A DNA stretch of 64,000 nucleotides from Bacillus tuaregi. GTDB taxonomy: Bacteria > Bacillota > Bacilli > Bacillales > Cytobacillaceae. Below the pieces are notes generated by a model. It did no database searches and had not been told where the DNA came from. It worked only from the letters and a program-made list of their open reading frames with translations. The DNA lies in NCBI RefSeq assembly GCF_900104575.1, contig NZ_LT629731.1, forward strand, positions 2,615,805 to 2,679,804, in the 5' to 3' direction. Each line of letters starts with the position of its first letter. Position 1 is the first letter of the stretch. The position numbers were made by a program, and so were the translations under genes. Below are positions 1 to 10,067 of this stretch, piece by piece.

Positions 1-2
1 AT

Positions 3-152
3 GCCGACATCCCTGAAGAGGTTCGTATCGAAACAGGCGTTGATAATCGTTTATTACGGTTCTCAGTAGGCATTGAAAACGTCGAAGATCTTATCAAGGA
101 TTTAACACAAGCACTGGCTGCTGTCAAAAAGGAGATTGTTATTTATGAATGA
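3..152 (+). CDS. metI: Cystathionine gamma-synthase / O-acetylhomoserine thiolyase MetI, C-terminal end (partial)
   Basis: Only the last 49 codons are inside the window. They read ADIPEEVRIETGVDNRLLRF and continue SVGIENVEDLIKDL, which matches the C-terminus of PLP enzymes of the Cys/Met metabolism family. The same motif ([27 protein letters not shown]) ends the next gene, so the two are tandem paralogues. The stop overlaps the metC start in ATGAATGA, which indicates translational coupling. In Bacillus, MetI makes cystathionine from an acylated homoserine and cysteine. That role is assigned from position and similarity. The promoter and any SAM riboswitch lie outside the window. Confidence 0.85.
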   Translation, partial: ADIPEEVRIETGVDNRLLRFSVGIENVEDLIKDLTQALAAVKKEIVIYE

Positions 153-1326
153 GCCATATACATTTCAAACTAATTTACTTCACAATAAACATAAAATAGA
201 CCCAACCACTGGCGCTGTTAGTGTCGCAATTCAACATGCTTCAACTTTTCACCAAAAAGAAATTGATTCATTTGGAAAATTCGATTATAGTCGAAGCGGA
301 AACCCCACTAGAGAAGCATTGGAGGAAGTGATTGCAGAATTAGAGGACGGGTATCGTGGATTTGCCTTTTCTTCCGGAATGGCCGCTATATCAACTGCCT
401 TCATGTTACTTTCTAAGGATGATCATGTTGTCATCTCTGAGGATGTATATGGTGGTACCTTCCGTATGGTTTCCCAGGTACTAACCCGTTTTGGAATCAG
501 TCATACATTTGTTGATATGACTGACCTTGAAGCGATTAATAAGGCTGTCCAGCCAAATACAAAGCTGTTTTATGTAGAGACTCCCTCCAATCCATTACTG
601 AAAGTAACCGATATTAAAGCGGTGAGTGATTTGGCAAAGAAACATAATGCCCTTACCTTTGTCGATAATACGTTTTTAACGCCAGCCATTCAAAAGCCGC
701 TTACACTTGGAGCTGACATTGTCCTTCATAGTGCGACTAAATTTTTATCCGGACACAGTGACGTGGTTGCAGGCTTGGCAGTTGTAAAGGATCCAGCTTT
801 AGCTGAAAAACTATATTTCTTGCAAAATTCTTTTGGTGCGGTTCTGGGTGTCCAGGATGCATGGCTTGTACTAAGAGGCTTAAAAACACTACATGTTCGT
901 TTAGAACACTCCGTTAAGGCAGCTGAAAGATTAGCCAACTTTTTCGCAGGACACCCACTTGTGAATAAGGTATACTATCCTGGCCTGAAGGAACACCCGC
1001 AATATGACATCCATCATTCACAAGCAGCTTCAGCAGGTGCTGTTCTATCCTTTGAGTTAAGGGATGAGGATGTGTTTAGAACCTTTGTTGAAAATGTAGA
1101 GATTCCAGTCTTTGCAGTAAGTCTTGGCGCCGTAGAATCGATTCTTTCCTACCCTGCCAAAATGTCACACGCCGCCATGCCTGCAGAGGAACGAGCGCAA
1201 CGTGGAATAACCAACAGTCTCTTACGTCTTTCCGTCGGGCTCGAAAATCCAGAAGATTTAATAAAGGATTTTTCAAATGCGCTTGAGAAAGTAAAACAAA
1301 CAAATTTGAATGATGACCGGGGTTGA
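145..1326 (+). CDS. metC: Cystathionine beta-lyase MetC
   Basis: This PLP-dependent lyase of the Cys/Met metabolism family cleaves cystathionine to homocysteine, pyruvate and ammonia in the cytoplasm. The 393-aa protein has usual family length. It shows the SRSGNPTRE substrate loop, [16 protein letters not shown], and the PLP-lysine motif [15 protein letters not shown] with Lys near residue 199. I prefer the ATG at 145, which has AAGGAG 10 nt upstream, over an in-frame TTG at 136. It overlaps the metI stop by 8 nt and is followed by yitJ after 4 nt, so metI-metC-yitJ-metH is one methionine operon. Distinguishing MetC from MetI relies on gene order as much as on residues. Confidence 0.9.
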   Translation: MNEPYTFQTNLLHNKHKIDPTTGAVSVAIQHASTFHQKEIDSFGKFDYSRSGNPTREALEEVIAELEDGYRGFAFSSGMAAISTAFMLLSKDDHVVISEDVYGGTFRMVSQVLTRFGISHTFVDMTDLEAINKAVQPNTKLFYVETPSNPLLKVTDIKAVSDLAKKHNALTFVDNTFLTPAIQKPLTLGADIVLHSATKFLSGHSDVVAGLAVVKDPALAEKLYFLQNSFGAVLGVQDAWLVLRGLKTLHVRLEHSVKAAERLANFFAGHPLVNKVYYPGLKEHPQYDIHHSQAASAGAVLSFELRDEDVFRTFVENVEIPVFAVSLGAVESILSYPAKMSHAAMPAEERAQRGITNSLLRLSVGLENPEDLIKDFSNALEKVKQTNLNDDRG

Positions 1327-1330
1327 TACT

Positions 1331-3178
1331 ATGAATTTTCTTAAAAGACTGGAGAACGAAATTTTAATTGCAGATGGTGCTATGGGTACCCTTCTTTATT
1401 CTTATGGTAAAGACAGCTGTATCGAACAGCTGAACCTTTCCCATCCTGAGCAAATAATGGATATTCATAAAGCCTATTTAGATGCGGGTGCTGAAATCAT
1501 CCAAACAAACACTTATGCTGCCAATTACTTAAAGCTTAGCCGCTATGGTTTAGAGGACTCTGTAAAGGAAATGAACAGCAAGGCGGTACAGCTTGCCAAG
1601 CAAGCTGTCGGGTCAAACGCTTATATTATTGGTAGCATCGGCGGGAACCGCGGAATCAATCCCCAATCTCTTTCATTGGAAGAAATTAAAAGAAGCTTTC
1701 GTGAACAATTGTACTGTTTACTGCTAGAAGGCGTAGATGGTATTTTACTAGAAACCTTCTATGATTTGGAAGAGCTTGAAACAGTACTATCCATTGCGAG
1801 AAAAGAGACGGACCTACCAATTATTGCTCAGGTATCGATGCAGGAAGTTGGTTATCTGCAGGATCATACAAACATTGGCGAAGCTCTTACCCGTTTAGAA
1901 AGTCATGGTGCCGATGTTGTTGGCCTAAATTGCCGCTTTGGTCCCCATCATATGCTAAAGGCATTAGAGCAAGTTGCTATACCAACTAAAGCATTCTTAT
2001 CAGCTTATCCGAATGCTGGTCTGCCCGCATATACCGATGGAGTTTTTCATTATGATGGCGATGCTGACTATTTCCGAAAATCAGCTCATGACTTCCGCAA
2101 TCAAGGCATTCGTTTGCTTGGCGGTTGCTGTGGAACAACACCGGAGCATATACGGGCTTTTGCCAGTGAACTTAAAGGAGTCGAGCCTGTACGGGAGAAG
2201 AAACTACAAAGAAAAGAAGAGAAAATTGTTGTATCATCGGAAACTACTGAACGTGAATTTTTACCATTGGAGAGTCTTGTGAAAGAAAGACCATCAGTTA
2301 TTGTCGAGTTAGATCCACCGAAAAAACTAGATACAACGAAATATTTTAAAGGGGTAGAAGCTTTAAAGGAAACAGGAATTGATGCCATTACAATGGCAGA
2401 CAACTCACTTGCTTCACCAAGGATATCTAACTCTGCCTTAGGCTATTTAGTTAAGCAGAAAACCGGTGTTCGCCCGCTGATTCACCTTACCTGCCGTGAC
2501 CGAAATATGATTGGGCTGCAATCGCATTTAATGGGGTTACATACACTTGGTTTACATGATGTCCTTGCGATTACCGGTGATCCAGCAAGAGTTGGTGATT
2601 TTCCAGGAGCCTCATCGGTATACGATGTGTCTTCCTTTGAACTTATCCAAATGATTAAGCAATTTAACGAGGGTCTCTCCTATTCTGGAAAAGAGCTCGG
2701 ACAAAAAACTTCCTTTTCCGTAGCAGCAGCCTTTAACCCAAATGTTCGTCAGCTCGATAAGGCCGTTAAGAGACTGGAGAAGAAGATTACTTATGGTGCA
2801 GATTATTTTATTACTCAGCCTGTTTATTCAGAGGAGAAAATAATCAGTATATACGAGGAAACAAAGCATCTTGATACACCGATTTATATTGGTCTGATGC
2901 CACTTACGAGCAGTAAAAATGCAGAGTTTCTTCACCACGAGGTACCTGGGATAAAAATTTCGGATTCCATTCGCGAATCTATGGCAGCCTTTAAGGACGA
3001 GCCAATGAAAGCCGCTCAGGAAGGGATACAGATTACAAAATCACTTATTGATACTGCTGCTGAACTATTTAACGGCATTTATCTCATTACACCATTTTTA
3101 CGGTATGAAATGACTGCAGAACTATCGCAGTATGCAAAGCAGACTTCCGAAAAATTAAGGAGGAAACACCGTGTCTAA
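1331..3178 (+). CDS. yitJ: Bifunctional homocysteine S-methyltransferase / methylenetetrahydrofolate reductase (YitJ type)
   Basis: The 615-aa protein has two domains. Residues 1 to about 300 form a homocysteine S-methyltransferase barrel ([23 protein letters not shown] and the zinc-binding [11 protein letters not shown] near 263-272). From about 310 onwards is a MTHFR-type FAD barrel ([36 protein letters not shown]). It supplies methyl-THF and may itself methylate homocysteine, feeding the following MetH. ATG 1331 matches family N-termini; an in-frame ATG at 1310 would add seven residues and has a poorer ribosome site. Its stop overlaps metH by 8 nt, so the two are co-translated. Confidence 0.9.
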   Translation: MNFLKRLENEILIADGAMGTLLYSYGKDSCIEQLNLSHPEQIMDIHKAYLDAGAEIIQTNTYAANYLKLSRYGLEDSVKEMNSKAVQLAKQAVGSNAYIIGSIGGNRGINPQSLSLEEIKRSFREQLYCLLLEGVDGILLETFYDLEELETVLSIARKETDLPIIAQVSMQEVGYLQDHTNIGEALTRLESHGADVVGLNCRFGPHHMLKALEQVAIPTKAFLSAYPNAGLPAYTDGVFHYDGDADYFRKSAHDFRNQGIRLLGGCCGTTPEHIRAFASELKGVEPVREKKLQRKEEKIVVSSETTEREFLPLESLVKERPSVIVELDPPKKLDTTKYFKGVEALKETGIDAITMADNSLASPRISNSALGYLVKQKTGVRPLIHLTCRDRNMIGLQSHLMGLHTLGLHDVLAITGDPARVGDFPGASSVYDVSSFELIQMIKQFNEGLSYSGKELGQKTSFSVAAAFNPNVRQLDKAVKRLEKKITYGADYFITQPVYSEEKIISIYEETKHLDTPIYIGLMPLTSSKNAEFLHHEVPGIKISDSIRESMAAFKDEPMKAAQEGIQITKSLIDTAAELFNGIYLITPFLRYEMTAELSQYAKQTSEKLRRKHRV

Positions 3179-6100
3179 AGCTTCAATCATAGAACAAATG
3201 AATAATAAAATCCTTATTATGGACGGTGCCATGGGCACGATGCTACAAGAAGCTAATCTAAGCGCAGATGACTTTGGCGGTGAACAACTAGAGGGCTGTA
3301 ACGAAAATTTAAACCTCACCCGTCCTGATGTCATTGAAAGTATTCACCGCCAGTATTTAGAAGCTGGTGCAGATATCATCGAAACCAATACCTTTGGCGC
3401 AACTCGAATCGTACTGGATGAATACGGTCTTGGCTCAAAAGCCTATGAAATTAACCTAATTGCCGCACAAATAGCAAGACGTGCAGTTGACAGCATCTCT
3501 ACACCGGCATGGCCACGATATGTGGCCGGTTCGATGGGGCCAACAACGAAAACATTAAGTGTAACCGGTGGCACTACCTTTGCTGAATTATCCCAGGATT
3601 ACGAAGAACAAGCACGAGGTCTTATTGACGGCGGAGTCGATTTACTTTTATTAGAAACTAGCCAGGACTTGCTCAATGTGAAAGCAGGCTTTATCGGGAT
3701 TAAACAGGCCTTCGATAAAACAGGCATCACCCTCCCGCTCATGATTTCCGGGACAATAGAGCCGATGGGTACTACTTTAGCAGGACAGTCCATTGAAGCA
3801 TTCTATATTTCTGTTGAACATATGAACCCTATAGCCATTGGTTTAAACTGTGCAACCGGACCAGAATTTATGCAGGATCATATTCGTTCCCTATCACAAA
3901 TATCCACCTCAGCTGTTAGCTGCTATCCTAATGCTGGACTACCGGACGAGGAAGGTCATTATCATGAAACACCTGAGTCTTTAGCGCAAAAATTGTCAGG
4001 TTTTGCTGCTGAAGGCTGGTTAAATATTGTTGGCGGCTGCTGTGGAACAACACCGGAACACATAAAGACCATTGCCCAAAGAATGCAAGGCTATCAGCCG
4101 AGAGAACGCAAAGACCATCAGCTTCACATGGTGTCAGGCATTGAACCCTTCATCTATGATGACCCGACTCTCCGTCCCATTATGGTCGGAGAACGAACCA
4201 ACGTTATTGGTTCGCGGAAGTTTAAGCGGCTGATTGCAGAAGGGAAATTTGAGGAAGCTGCTGAAATTGCCCGTGCACAAGTGAAAAAAGGAGCACATGT
4301 CATTGACATCTGTTTGGCCGACCCTGACCGTGATGAAATTGTTGACATGGAGAACTTTATTAAAGAAGCAATAAAAAAAGTAAAAGTTCCCCTCGTTATT
4401 GATTCAACCGACGATGTTGTTATCGAAAAAGCTCTATCCTACTCACAGGGTAAAGCTATTATCAATTCCATAAATCTCGAGGATGGGGAAGAACGCTTTA
4501 AAGCAATCGCTCCACTTATTCATAAATATGGGGCAGCCGTTGTAGTCGGTACGATTGATGAATCGGGAATGGGAGTAACAGCGCAAAAGAAACTAGAAAT
4601 TGCTGAAAGATCGTATCAACTGCTCGTAGAAAAATATCATATTCCACCACAGGATATCATATTTGATCCGCTCGTATTCCCGGTAGGTACCGGTGATGAA
4701 CAATATATCGGCTCCGCAAAAGCAACGGTAGACGGCATCAAGCTTATTAAGGATAAATTTCCTGAGGTCCAAACAATCCTTGGTGTAAGCAATGTTTCGT
4801 TCGGTTTACCGCCGGTTGGACGTGAAATTTTAAATTCCGTCTTTTTATATCACTGTACATTAGCTGGGCTAGACTATGCCATTGTTAACACGGAAAAGCT
4901 TGAGCGCTTCGCATCGATTTCAAAAGAGGAAGTAGCCATGGCAGAGCGACTGCTATTCGATACAACTGATCAATCGTTAGCTGAGTTTACGGATTTTTAC
5001 CGCGATAAGAAAAAAGAAACCAAAAGCGGGCTGCCGGATATGACCCTTGAAGAGCGTCTTGCCTATTATGTTGTCGAAGGGACAAAAGAAGGCTTAATTC
5101 CGGATTTAGAACAAGCATTAGTCCAGTTTGCGGCACCGCTCGATATTATTAATGGTCCACTTATGGAAGGCATGAAGGAAGTCGGTCGTTTATTTAATGA
5201 TAATCAATTAATTGTCGCTGAGGTCCTGCAAAGTGCCGAGGTGATGAAGGCTGCTGTTTCCCATTTAGAGCCGTATATGGAGAAGAATGATACGACCGCT
5301 ACAAAGGGAAAAATAGTGCTGGCAACCGTTAAAGGTGATGTCCATGATATCGGGAAAAACCTTGTTGACATCATTTTAAGTAATAATGGCTATGAAGTCA
5401 TTGATCTTGGGATTAAGGTGGCTCCAGCAGATTTAGTCAAAACGGTAAAAAAAGAAAAACCAGATATGGTTGGCTTATCAGGCTTGCTCGTGAAATCAGC
5501 GCAGCAAATGGTCATCACGGCCCATGATATGAAGCAGGCAGGAATTGATATTCCAATATTAGTTGGTGGAGCCGCGCTTTCACGTAAATTTACCGAGAAT
5601 AAAATTTCAAAAGAATATGATGGTGTTGTTTTATATGCAAAGGATGCGATGAACGGATTATCACTAGCAAACCAGCTTCAAGACCCAGTTGAGGTTGAAA
5701 AAATGGTTCAAGCTAAAAAAGACAAGGAAAATGCTGTACCGCAGCAACCATTTGAAAGACCAACTGGTTCTGTCGGTGTAAAAGTCCGGAAGAAAGTCAG
5801 TACAGATGCACCTGTATTTGTCCCACAGGATACGAAGAGGCATTTAATTAAGTCCTATTCACTTTCTCATATAGAACCCTATATCAATAAGCAAACACTA
5901 ATAGGTCATCATCTCGGTTTAAAGGGAAAATTAGAAAAGCTTCTTCAAGAAGGTGATGAAAAAGCTCTAAAATTAAATGAGATGGTCAATGGCTTAATTG
6001 CGGAATCCATTTCAAAAGGCTGGATTTCACCAGCAGCGGTCTATCAATTTTTCCCTGCACAATCAGATGGAAATACTGTCCTGATTTATGATCCAGATGA

Positions 6101-6614
6101 TACAAGCAAGATCATCGAAAGCTTTGAATTTCCACGTCAGGACTCTGAACCATTTCTATGCTTAGCTGATTACCTGAAATCGGTTGACAGCGGACAAATG
6201 GATTATGTTGCCTTGTTTGCCGTTACTGCTGGTAAAGGGATTGGGAAAATAGCTGAACAATTAAAAAATGATGGGAAATTCTTGGAAAACCATGCCCTGC
6301 AGGCATTAGCACTAGAAACGGCTGAAGGCTTAGCCGAATTAATTCATCGTCAAATTCGTGACCGCTGGGGATTTCCTGACCCTGTTCACTTCACGATGAA
6401 GGATCGCTTTGCTGCTAAATACCAAGGACAACGCTTCTCCTTCGGTTATCCAGCCTGCCCTGATTTGGAGGACCAAAGCAAGCTATTTAAGCTAATTTCC
6501 CCTCCAGATATTGGTATTGAGCTTACAGAAGGATTCATGATGGAGCCTGAGGCAAGTGTAACAGCGATTGTCTTTTCACATCCTGAAGCAAGATATTTTA
6601 ATGTTATGCGCTAA
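3171..6614 (+). CDS. metH: Cobalamin-dependent methionine synthase MetH
   Basis: MetH transfers a methyl group from methyl-THF through cobalamin to homocysteine. The 1147-aa chain has all four modules. The homocysteine-binding barrel spans 1 to about 320, with zinc ligands Cys227 and Cys290/291 in [10 protein letters not shown]. The pterin-binding barrel spans about 340-610 ([13 protein letters not shown]). The cap and B12 domains span about 640-840, with the cobalt-ligating motif DVHDIGKN near 722. The C-terminal activation (AdoMet) domain spans about 880-1147 and includes an RDRWGFPDP motif. The GTG start has AAGGAGG 7 nt upstream. It is the last gene of the methionine operon. A B12-dependent enzyme here implies cobalamin uptake or synthesis elsewhere in the genome. 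Confidence 0.95.
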   Translation: MSKASIIEQMNNKILIMDGAMGTMLQEANLSADDFGGEQLEGCNENLNLTRPDVIESIHRQYLEAGADIIETNTFGATRIVLDEYGLGSKAYEINLIAAQIARRAVDSISTPAWPRYVAGSMGPTTKTLSVTGGTTFAELSQDYEEQARGLIDGGVDLLLLETSQDLLNVKAGFIGIKQAFDKTGITLPLMISGTIEPMGTTLAGQSIEAFYISVEHMNPIAIGLNCATGPEFMQDHIRSLSQISTSAVSCYPNAGLPDEEGHYHETPESLAQKLSGFAAEGWLNIVGGCCGTTPEHIKTIAQRMQGYQPRERKDHQLHMVSGIEPFIYDDPTLRPIMVGERTNVIGSRKFKRLIAEGKFEEAAEIARAQVKKGAHVIDICLADPDRDEIVDMENFIKEAIKKVKVPLVIDSTDDVVIEKALSYSQGKAIINSINLEDGEERFKAIAPLIHKYGAAVVVGTIDESGMGVTAQKKLEIAERSYQLLVEKYHIPPQDIIFDPLVFPVGTGDEQYIGSAKATVDGIKLIKDKFPEVQTILGVSNVSFGLPPVGREILNSVFLYHCTLAGLDYAIVNTEKLERFASISKEEVAMAERLLFDTTDQSLAEFTDFYRDKKKETKSGLPDMTLEERLAYYVVEGTKEGLIPDLEQALVQFAAPLDIINGPLMEGMKEVGRLFNDNQLIVAEVLQSAEVMKAAVSHLEPYMEKNDTTATKGKIVLATVKGDVHDIGKNLVDIILSNNGYEVIDLGIKVAPADLVKTVKKEKPDMVGLSGLLVKSAQQMVITAHDMKQAGIDIPILVGGAALSRKFTENKISKEYDGVVLYAKDAMNGLSLANQLQDPVEVEKMVQAKKDKENAVPQQPFERPTGSVGVKVRKKVSTDAPVFVPQDTKRHLIKSYSLSHIEPYINKQTLIGHHLGLKGKLEKLLQEGDEKALKLNEMVNGLIAESISKGWISPAAVYQFFPAQSDGNTVLIYDPDDTSKIIESFEFPRQDSEPFLCLADYLKSVDSGQMDYVALFAVTAGKGIGKIAEQLKNDGKFLENHALQALALETAEGLAELIHRQIRDRWGFPDPVHFTMKDRFAAKYQGQRFSFGYPACPDLEDQSKLFKLISPPDIGIELTEGFMMEPEASVTAIVFSHPEARYFNVMR

Positions 6615-6617
6615 TAA

Positions 6618-6809
6618 TCAAATTCGCCCGTCGAATTTGCGTCCGGATTTTTATCGAGCTCGCTCGATAAACTACCTTTAATAAATCCGAGACATCCGCC
6701 GGAGGCTTAACTTCATTCAGTCGGGGGTTGAACCCCACTGAATCGAAGGACCACTTGCTTTCATCCCCCAATTGTAGAAGTGGAGGACCTCTGCTGAATG
6801 AAGTTAAAG
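6618..6809 (+). repeat. Structured intergenic repeat, copy 1
   Basis: This is one of four near-full copies of a roughly 190-bp element in the window, all in the same orientation. Its left part has a 7-bp hairpin (AAATTCG/CGAATTT) and a 10-bp hairpin (TTTATCGAGC/GCTCGATAAA). Its right part is a long stem (TTAACTTCATTCAG pairing with CTGAATGAAGTTAA) enclosing two further hairpins, like a cruciform. It starts 4 nt after the metH stop and ends exactly where the metH terminator stem begins. No transposase and no credible ORF lie inside. Confidence 0.85.
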
Positions 6810-6837
6810 GAATCGGGAACTCCCGATTCCTTTTTCC
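6809..6837 (+). terminator. Rho-independent terminator of the methionine operon
   Basis: A perfect 10-bp stem (GGAATCGGGA / TCCCGATTCC) with a tight loop is followed by TTTTT. It is separated from the metH stop by repeat copy 1. Confidence 0.85.
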
Positions 6838-6856
6838 CCTTTTACCCTCTTCCCTA

Positions 6857-6902
6857 TAAAAAGCAAAACAGCCTAGCCACCACTATGATGACAGGCTGTT
6901 TG
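6857..6902 (-). terminator. Terminator of mnmH
   Basis: On the minus strand, AACAGCCT and AGGCTGTT pair around a long loop, followed by TTGCTTTTT. The stem begins inside the last codons of mnmH. Confidence 0.6.
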
Positions 6903-7986
6903 CATTTTCTGTTTCTATGCCGCTTCTTTCGATTTTAGGAAAATACCTTTCGATATATTTCTCAATTTCTACTATAGCTGATTCCATATCGTCTGCTATT
7001 ATGTCTGAAAAACCATTTTTGTACTCATTCTGTTTAAATTGATAGCGTGGATCATAATAGTATTCAAGCAATAAACGAATCACTTTCTGGTACTGTTTAT
7101 TTTGCGTGCTTTCCAGCAAAGAGTAATAAATCTCATCGTTTTTCAAACGCTTTTTTAACAAGCTCACTTTTTCTAGAATGGTATCATAGAACCATTGCTC
7201 ATTTTCATTTGGTTTTACATATTCGTCATAAATACGTAGGACTCTTGTATCCATCGAAGCCTGTAAATAAAGATTTAGACCATTAATTTTCTTCTCATAA
7301 AGCGCATCAGGCTGACCTGCCTTCCCAATCCGCTTACTTTCAGCTTCAACGATAAAGTAGGCTGAGCCCTCAAGCTTACGTAAACCTTCGAATAATAAGC
7401 TATCAAACACTTTCTGGTTGTTCCCGTCCTTCGCCAATCCAACTGACCCAAAAATAGAGCCACGATGTGCTGCCATTCCTTCTAAATCGAGGACTGGGTA
7501 GCCTTTTTCCTGAAGTCGAACTAATATATCTGTCTTACCTGTACCAGTCATACCATGTAAGACAAGTGCTTGGTCAGGTATTAGGGATGGTATCTTCTCT
7601 AATATATATTGCCGATATGCCCGGTATCCTCCTGATACCCGTAGCACAGAATCAATGCCAGCGAACTCTAAAAAAGAAGCCACAGATGCACTTCTCATTC
7701 CTCCTCGCCAACAGTAGAGAACTGGTTGGTGTTCTTCGGTTATTTTTTTTACGGAGCCAAGAATCTCTGGTAGCTTTGGTGAGACAATTTCCATCGCTCG
7801 CCATTTTGCCTCCTGGGTCCCTCGTTGTTTATATAGAGTCCCTACCTCTTTTCTCTCCTCGTTTGAAAACAATGGAATATTTACCGCACCCGGAATAGAT
7901 GCCTCCTCAAATTCTCCAGGGGATCTAACGTCAACCGGGACAACCTGTTCCATTTCTAATAATTCTTTTACTGTAATATCCTTCAA
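6883..7986 (-). CDS. mnmH: tRNA 2-selenouridine synthase (MnmH/SelU, YbbB family)
   Basis: The 367-aa protein has an N-terminal rhodanese domain (DVRSPGEFEEASIPGAVNIP) with catalytic Cys in the YCWRGGMRS loop near residue 92. A P-loop segment follows (GMTGTGKTDIL near 144). This rhodanese plus P-loop arrangement defines MnmH. The family swaps sulfur for selenium in the wobble 2-thiouridine of Lys, Glu and Gln tRNAs, through a geranylated intermediate. Selenium use needs a selenophosphate donor (SelD), which is not in the window. It appears monocistronic, with its own terminator. Confidence 0.88.
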   Translation of the reverse strand: MKDITVKELLEMEQVVPVDVRSPGEFEEASIPGAVNIPLFSNEERKEVGTLYKQRGTQEAKWRAMEIVSPKLPEILGSVKKITEEHQPVLYCWRGGMRSASVASFLEFAGIDSVLRVSGGYRAYRQYILEKIPSLIPDQALVLHGMTGTGKTDILVRLQEKGYPVLDLEGMAAHRGSIFGSVGLAKDGNNQKVFDSLLFEGLRKLEGSAYFIVEAESKRIGKAGQPDALYEKKINGLNLYLQASMDTRVLRIYDEYVKPNENEQWFYDTILEKVSLLKKRLKNDEIYYSLLESTQNKQYQKVIRLLLEYYYDPRYQFKQNEYKNGFSDIIADDMESAIVEIEKYIERYFPKIERSGIETENANSLSS

Positions 7987-8035
7987 AATAACTGCCTCCG
8001 TAACTAACTAAACTGATAGCATCGAATCTTCACGA

Positions 8036-8066
8036 TAAAAAGGATATTAGTATCTCTAATATCCTT
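8036..8066 (-). terminator. Terminator of the 51-aa gene
   Basis: AAGGATATTA / TAATATCCTT form a 10-bp hairpin followed by a T-rich tail on the minus strand. The stem overlaps the stop codon of the small gene just upstream. Confidence 0.75.
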
Positions 8067-8211
8067 CTCGGTCAGCTTGAGAATGATTGCCTATTCTTTC
8101 TTCACGTAATTGCTCTTCTTCTTCCTTAACGCAAATATAAGCAATTTGCTCTTCCAAAAGATGATGTAAAATGTCCTTTTGATCGATGCATTCGTTGCTG
8201 TCCTTTTTCAC
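8056..8211 (-). CDS. Small acidic hypothetical protein (51 aa)
   Basis: I do not recognise this protein. The GTG start at 8211 is preceded by GGAGG at 7 nt, which is better than the upstream in-frame ATGs. The product starts VKKDSNECIDQKDILHHLL and is charged, with a Glu/Arg-rich stretch EEEEQLREER that is probably helical. It has no membrane segment or signal peptide. Its own terminator overlaps the stop, which supports a real short transcript. It resembles the many small soluble Bacillus proteins of unknown function. Confidence 0.55.
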   Translation of the reverse strand: MKKDSNECIDQKDILHHLLEEQIAYICVKEEEEQLREERIGNHSQADREGY

Positions 8212-8305
8212 CCTAATACCTCCAGATAACATGTTTACTGTATAATTTTTCACAATTATTGAAATCATATACATAGCATGTAAAGGATATCTTTTGAATG
8301 CATTA

Positions 8306-8881
8306 CTAACACATGATATTTTTTCCTGTTAACTTTACAAGCGCACGACAAAACTTAGTCCAGCCCTTTGGAAAGCTTTGCAGGCCTTCACTTTTATATG
8401 TTTTTGATTTTGTTTCAAGGCAAATCGACCAGCTAGTGCCATCGAGAATGATTCCTGTCTCCTCATAATTTGCTTGCCAGTCCCACATATTTAACCGGTA
8501 GATTTCCTGTTTAAACTCTTCTGTACAGCCTGGTTTCACTGGTGTATATTCTAATTTCTCAGAAGGATCAAGGTTGATTTCAAAAAAGATAAAGCTCTTC
8601 TGAATGAAATCCACTTTTACCCGTAACCAAGGACCACCACATTTATCAATATTGGCTGTAAATGATACTAAATTCCTTTCTGGAAGCAATGCAACCATAT
8701 CGTCATGAACGTAAAAAAGGTCCCTCTTTCTGCTTATGACGGATTTAATTTGTGTCGGTTTAACAGGCTTGTCTCTTTCTTTCATAAAAAGTGGATTCTG
8801 ATTGACTTGCTGACAAATGGAAGGAATGCTCGCAGGTCCGGCTCGATCGAGATAAGAAAGAATAATTTCATACATATTCAT
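8306..8881 (-). CDS. Hypothetical protein with an N-terminal winged-helix-like region
   Basis: I do not recognise the full protein. ATG 8881 has CGGAGG 8 nt upstream; an earlier ATG at 8929 lacks a site. The 191-aa product begins MNMYEIILSYLDRAGPASIP. Its first 65 residues (SICQQVNQNP, KPTQIKSVISRKRDLFYVHD) read like a HARE-HTH or winged-helix fold, of the type seen in RNA polymerase delta subunits. The C-terminal 120 residues contain beta-rich, aromatic segments (GGPWLRVKVDF, LNMWDWQANYEETG) and match nothing I know. DNA binding is an inference only. Confidence 0.65.
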   Translation of the reverse strand: MNMYEIILSYLDRAGPASIPSICQQVNQNPLFMKERDKPVKPTQIKSVISRKRDLFYVHDDMVALLPERNLVSFTANIDKCGGPWLRVKVDFIQKSFIFFEINLDPSEKLEYTPVKPGCTEEFKQEIYRLNMWDWQANYEETGIILDGTSWSICLETKSKTYKSEGLQSFPKGWTKFCRALVKLTGKNIMC

Positions 8882-9262
8882 TTTAAGTACCTCCGAAAGA
8901 TATCCTTTCAAGGCTATCTCATTTTCCACAAATAATGACTACAGTCTGAATTGATTCATTGAATATATAAAGAACTGCTTTGCCTATTGTTTATCAATGA
9001 CAGTATACAGCATCCATGATGATTCATCTGTAACAATTGACACTTATTTGGGTGGATTTTGCCTTCTTCACTTGGATATTTTCCGACAATCAATTATCAA
9101 ACATGCAAGGCGATATTTTTTTATACCTCATTCTAGTCCAACAACATCATACCATAGAATTTCTATCTTTACATGCATAGTTACTCGCTATTTACTCCAT
9201 ACTGAAAATGATACCCTAAGGGTTATCATTAGTTTCAGCTATCCTGATGAAGAGGTGATTCG
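8882..9262. other. 381-nt gap with an inverted repeat upstream of a small gene
   Basis: I see no convincing gene here. The one feature is an imperfect inverted repeat at 9202-9239: outer arms CTGAAA / TTTCAG and inner arms AATGATAcCCT / AGGGtTATCATT. It ends about 24 nt before the ATG of the 50-aa gene at 9263, so it is placed to act as an operator or a 5' UTR hairpin for that gene. Confidence 0.5.
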
Positions 9263-9415
9263 ATGAGTTACAGAGATTATATTGATTCTCGCTCCGAGCT
9301 TTTCCTTCATACTTGGACTAGACCGAAACACCAAAAGTCACAAGTAAATGGACAAACGAAGAGAAGTCAAACGAACATCATTTTGCGAAGTAACGCGAAG
9401 GCCCATCATTGGTAA
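9263..9415 (+). CDS. Small basic protein, YpzG-like (50 aa)
   Basis: This short gene has a good ribosome site (AGAGGTG, 7 nt before ATG) and its own strong terminator 15 nt after the stop. The product begins MSYRDYIDSRSELFLHTWTR and continues with PKHQKSQVNGQTKRSQ, ending in an Arg/Lys/His-rich tail. The WTRPKHxxSQVNGQT segment reminds me of the YpzG family of small Bacillus proteins of unknown function, from memory only. It has no membrane or signal segment. Confidence 0.65.
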   Translation: MSYRDYIDSRSELFLHTWTRPKHQKSQVNGQTKRSQTNIILRSNAKAHHW

Positions 9416-9429
9416 GAAAGCTGATACTA

Positions 9430-9462
9430 GAAGGAAGCTGTCAAATCAGCTTCCTTCTTTAT
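9430..9462 (+). terminator. Terminator of the YpzG-like gene
   Basis: GAAGGAAGCTG / CAGCTTCCTTC form a perfect 11-bp stem with a 6-nt loop, followed by TTTATT. Confidence 0.85.
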
Positions 9463-9750
9463 TGAATCGCTATGTTAAAGTACAATGTTGATTTTTGGCA
9501 GGTTGATTGTTGTGGAAAGCATGCAGACTCCTGCTTAACGCAGCCTATTGAATAAAAACATGTCACAATGGTAAGAACTAATATAATGGATTAAGCAAAT
9601 CTTAGCAGAAATTGTCGGTTCTTTTATTGTTTATTATTTCATTCTTTGTGTTAAAATATTTAGAATAGTATACAATTGTGCGATTAATCACATAAAAAAG
9701 ACTAATTAACTGTTAAAATAATAGCAGTACATAATAAAGTTCGGGGGTAT
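9463..9750. other. Gap upstream of the Spo0E-like gene, AT-rich, no gene seen
   Basis: No credible ORF or RNA was found in about 290 nt. The 3' half is very AT-rich and must hold the promoter of the Spo0E-like gene, but I cannot choose a clear -35/-10 pair. Confidence 0.4.
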
Positions 9751-9957
9751 ATGATGGATATCGCGGTCACAAATCATCCATTATTAAAAACGAAATTACT
9801 TCAGCATATACAACTACTTAGAGAGCAGCTTATTATTACCGGTATTCAAGAAGGGTTAAATAACGAGAAAACCATCCAGTTAAGTCAAAAACTGGATGAG
9901 TATATTTATCTATATCAATCCTTTGACAAAGAAAACGAAGATTCCGTAGATAAATAG
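9751..9957 (+). CDS. Spo0E-family phosphatase-like protein
   Basis: This 68-aa protein has the Spo0E family layout: two helices (LLQHIQLLREQLIITGIQEG and the C-terminal helix) carrying the signature SQKLDEYIYLYQ, a variant of the SQELD motif. Family members dephosphorylate phosphorylated response regulators, classically Spo0A~P, to delay sporulation. The two start codons are adjacent (ATGATG) after a CGGGGG site, so the first Met is uncertain by one residue. It is monocistronic, with a bidirectional terminator after it. Which response regulator it targets cannot be told from sequence. Confidence 0.85.
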   Translation: MMDIAVTNHPLLKTKLLQHIQLLREQLIITGIQEGLNNEKTIQLSQKLDEYIYLYQSFDKENEDSVDK

Positions 9958-10004
9958 GCTCTTAATCAATATTTGAAGTGTAGTAATTCTACTGAATGAC
10001 GTTC

Positions 10005-10044
10005 AAAAAGCCTAAACAAACTCCATCTGTTTGTTTAGGCTTTT
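10005..10044. terminator. Bidirectional terminator between the Spo0E-like gene and yknZ
   Basis: AAAAGCCTAAACAAAC / GTTTGTTTAGGCTTTT form a 16-bp perfect stem with a 7-nt loop. There are A- and T-runs on either side, so it can serve both convergent genes. Confidence 0.9.
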
Positions 10045-10067
10045 ATCTTATTAAGACTAAAAACTGG

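Noticed and set aside
8997-9266. 89-aa plus-strand ORF in the gap before the YpzG-like gene
   Set aside because: There is no ribosome site, the composition is unlike a protein, it overlaps the inverted repeat and runs into the next gene's start.
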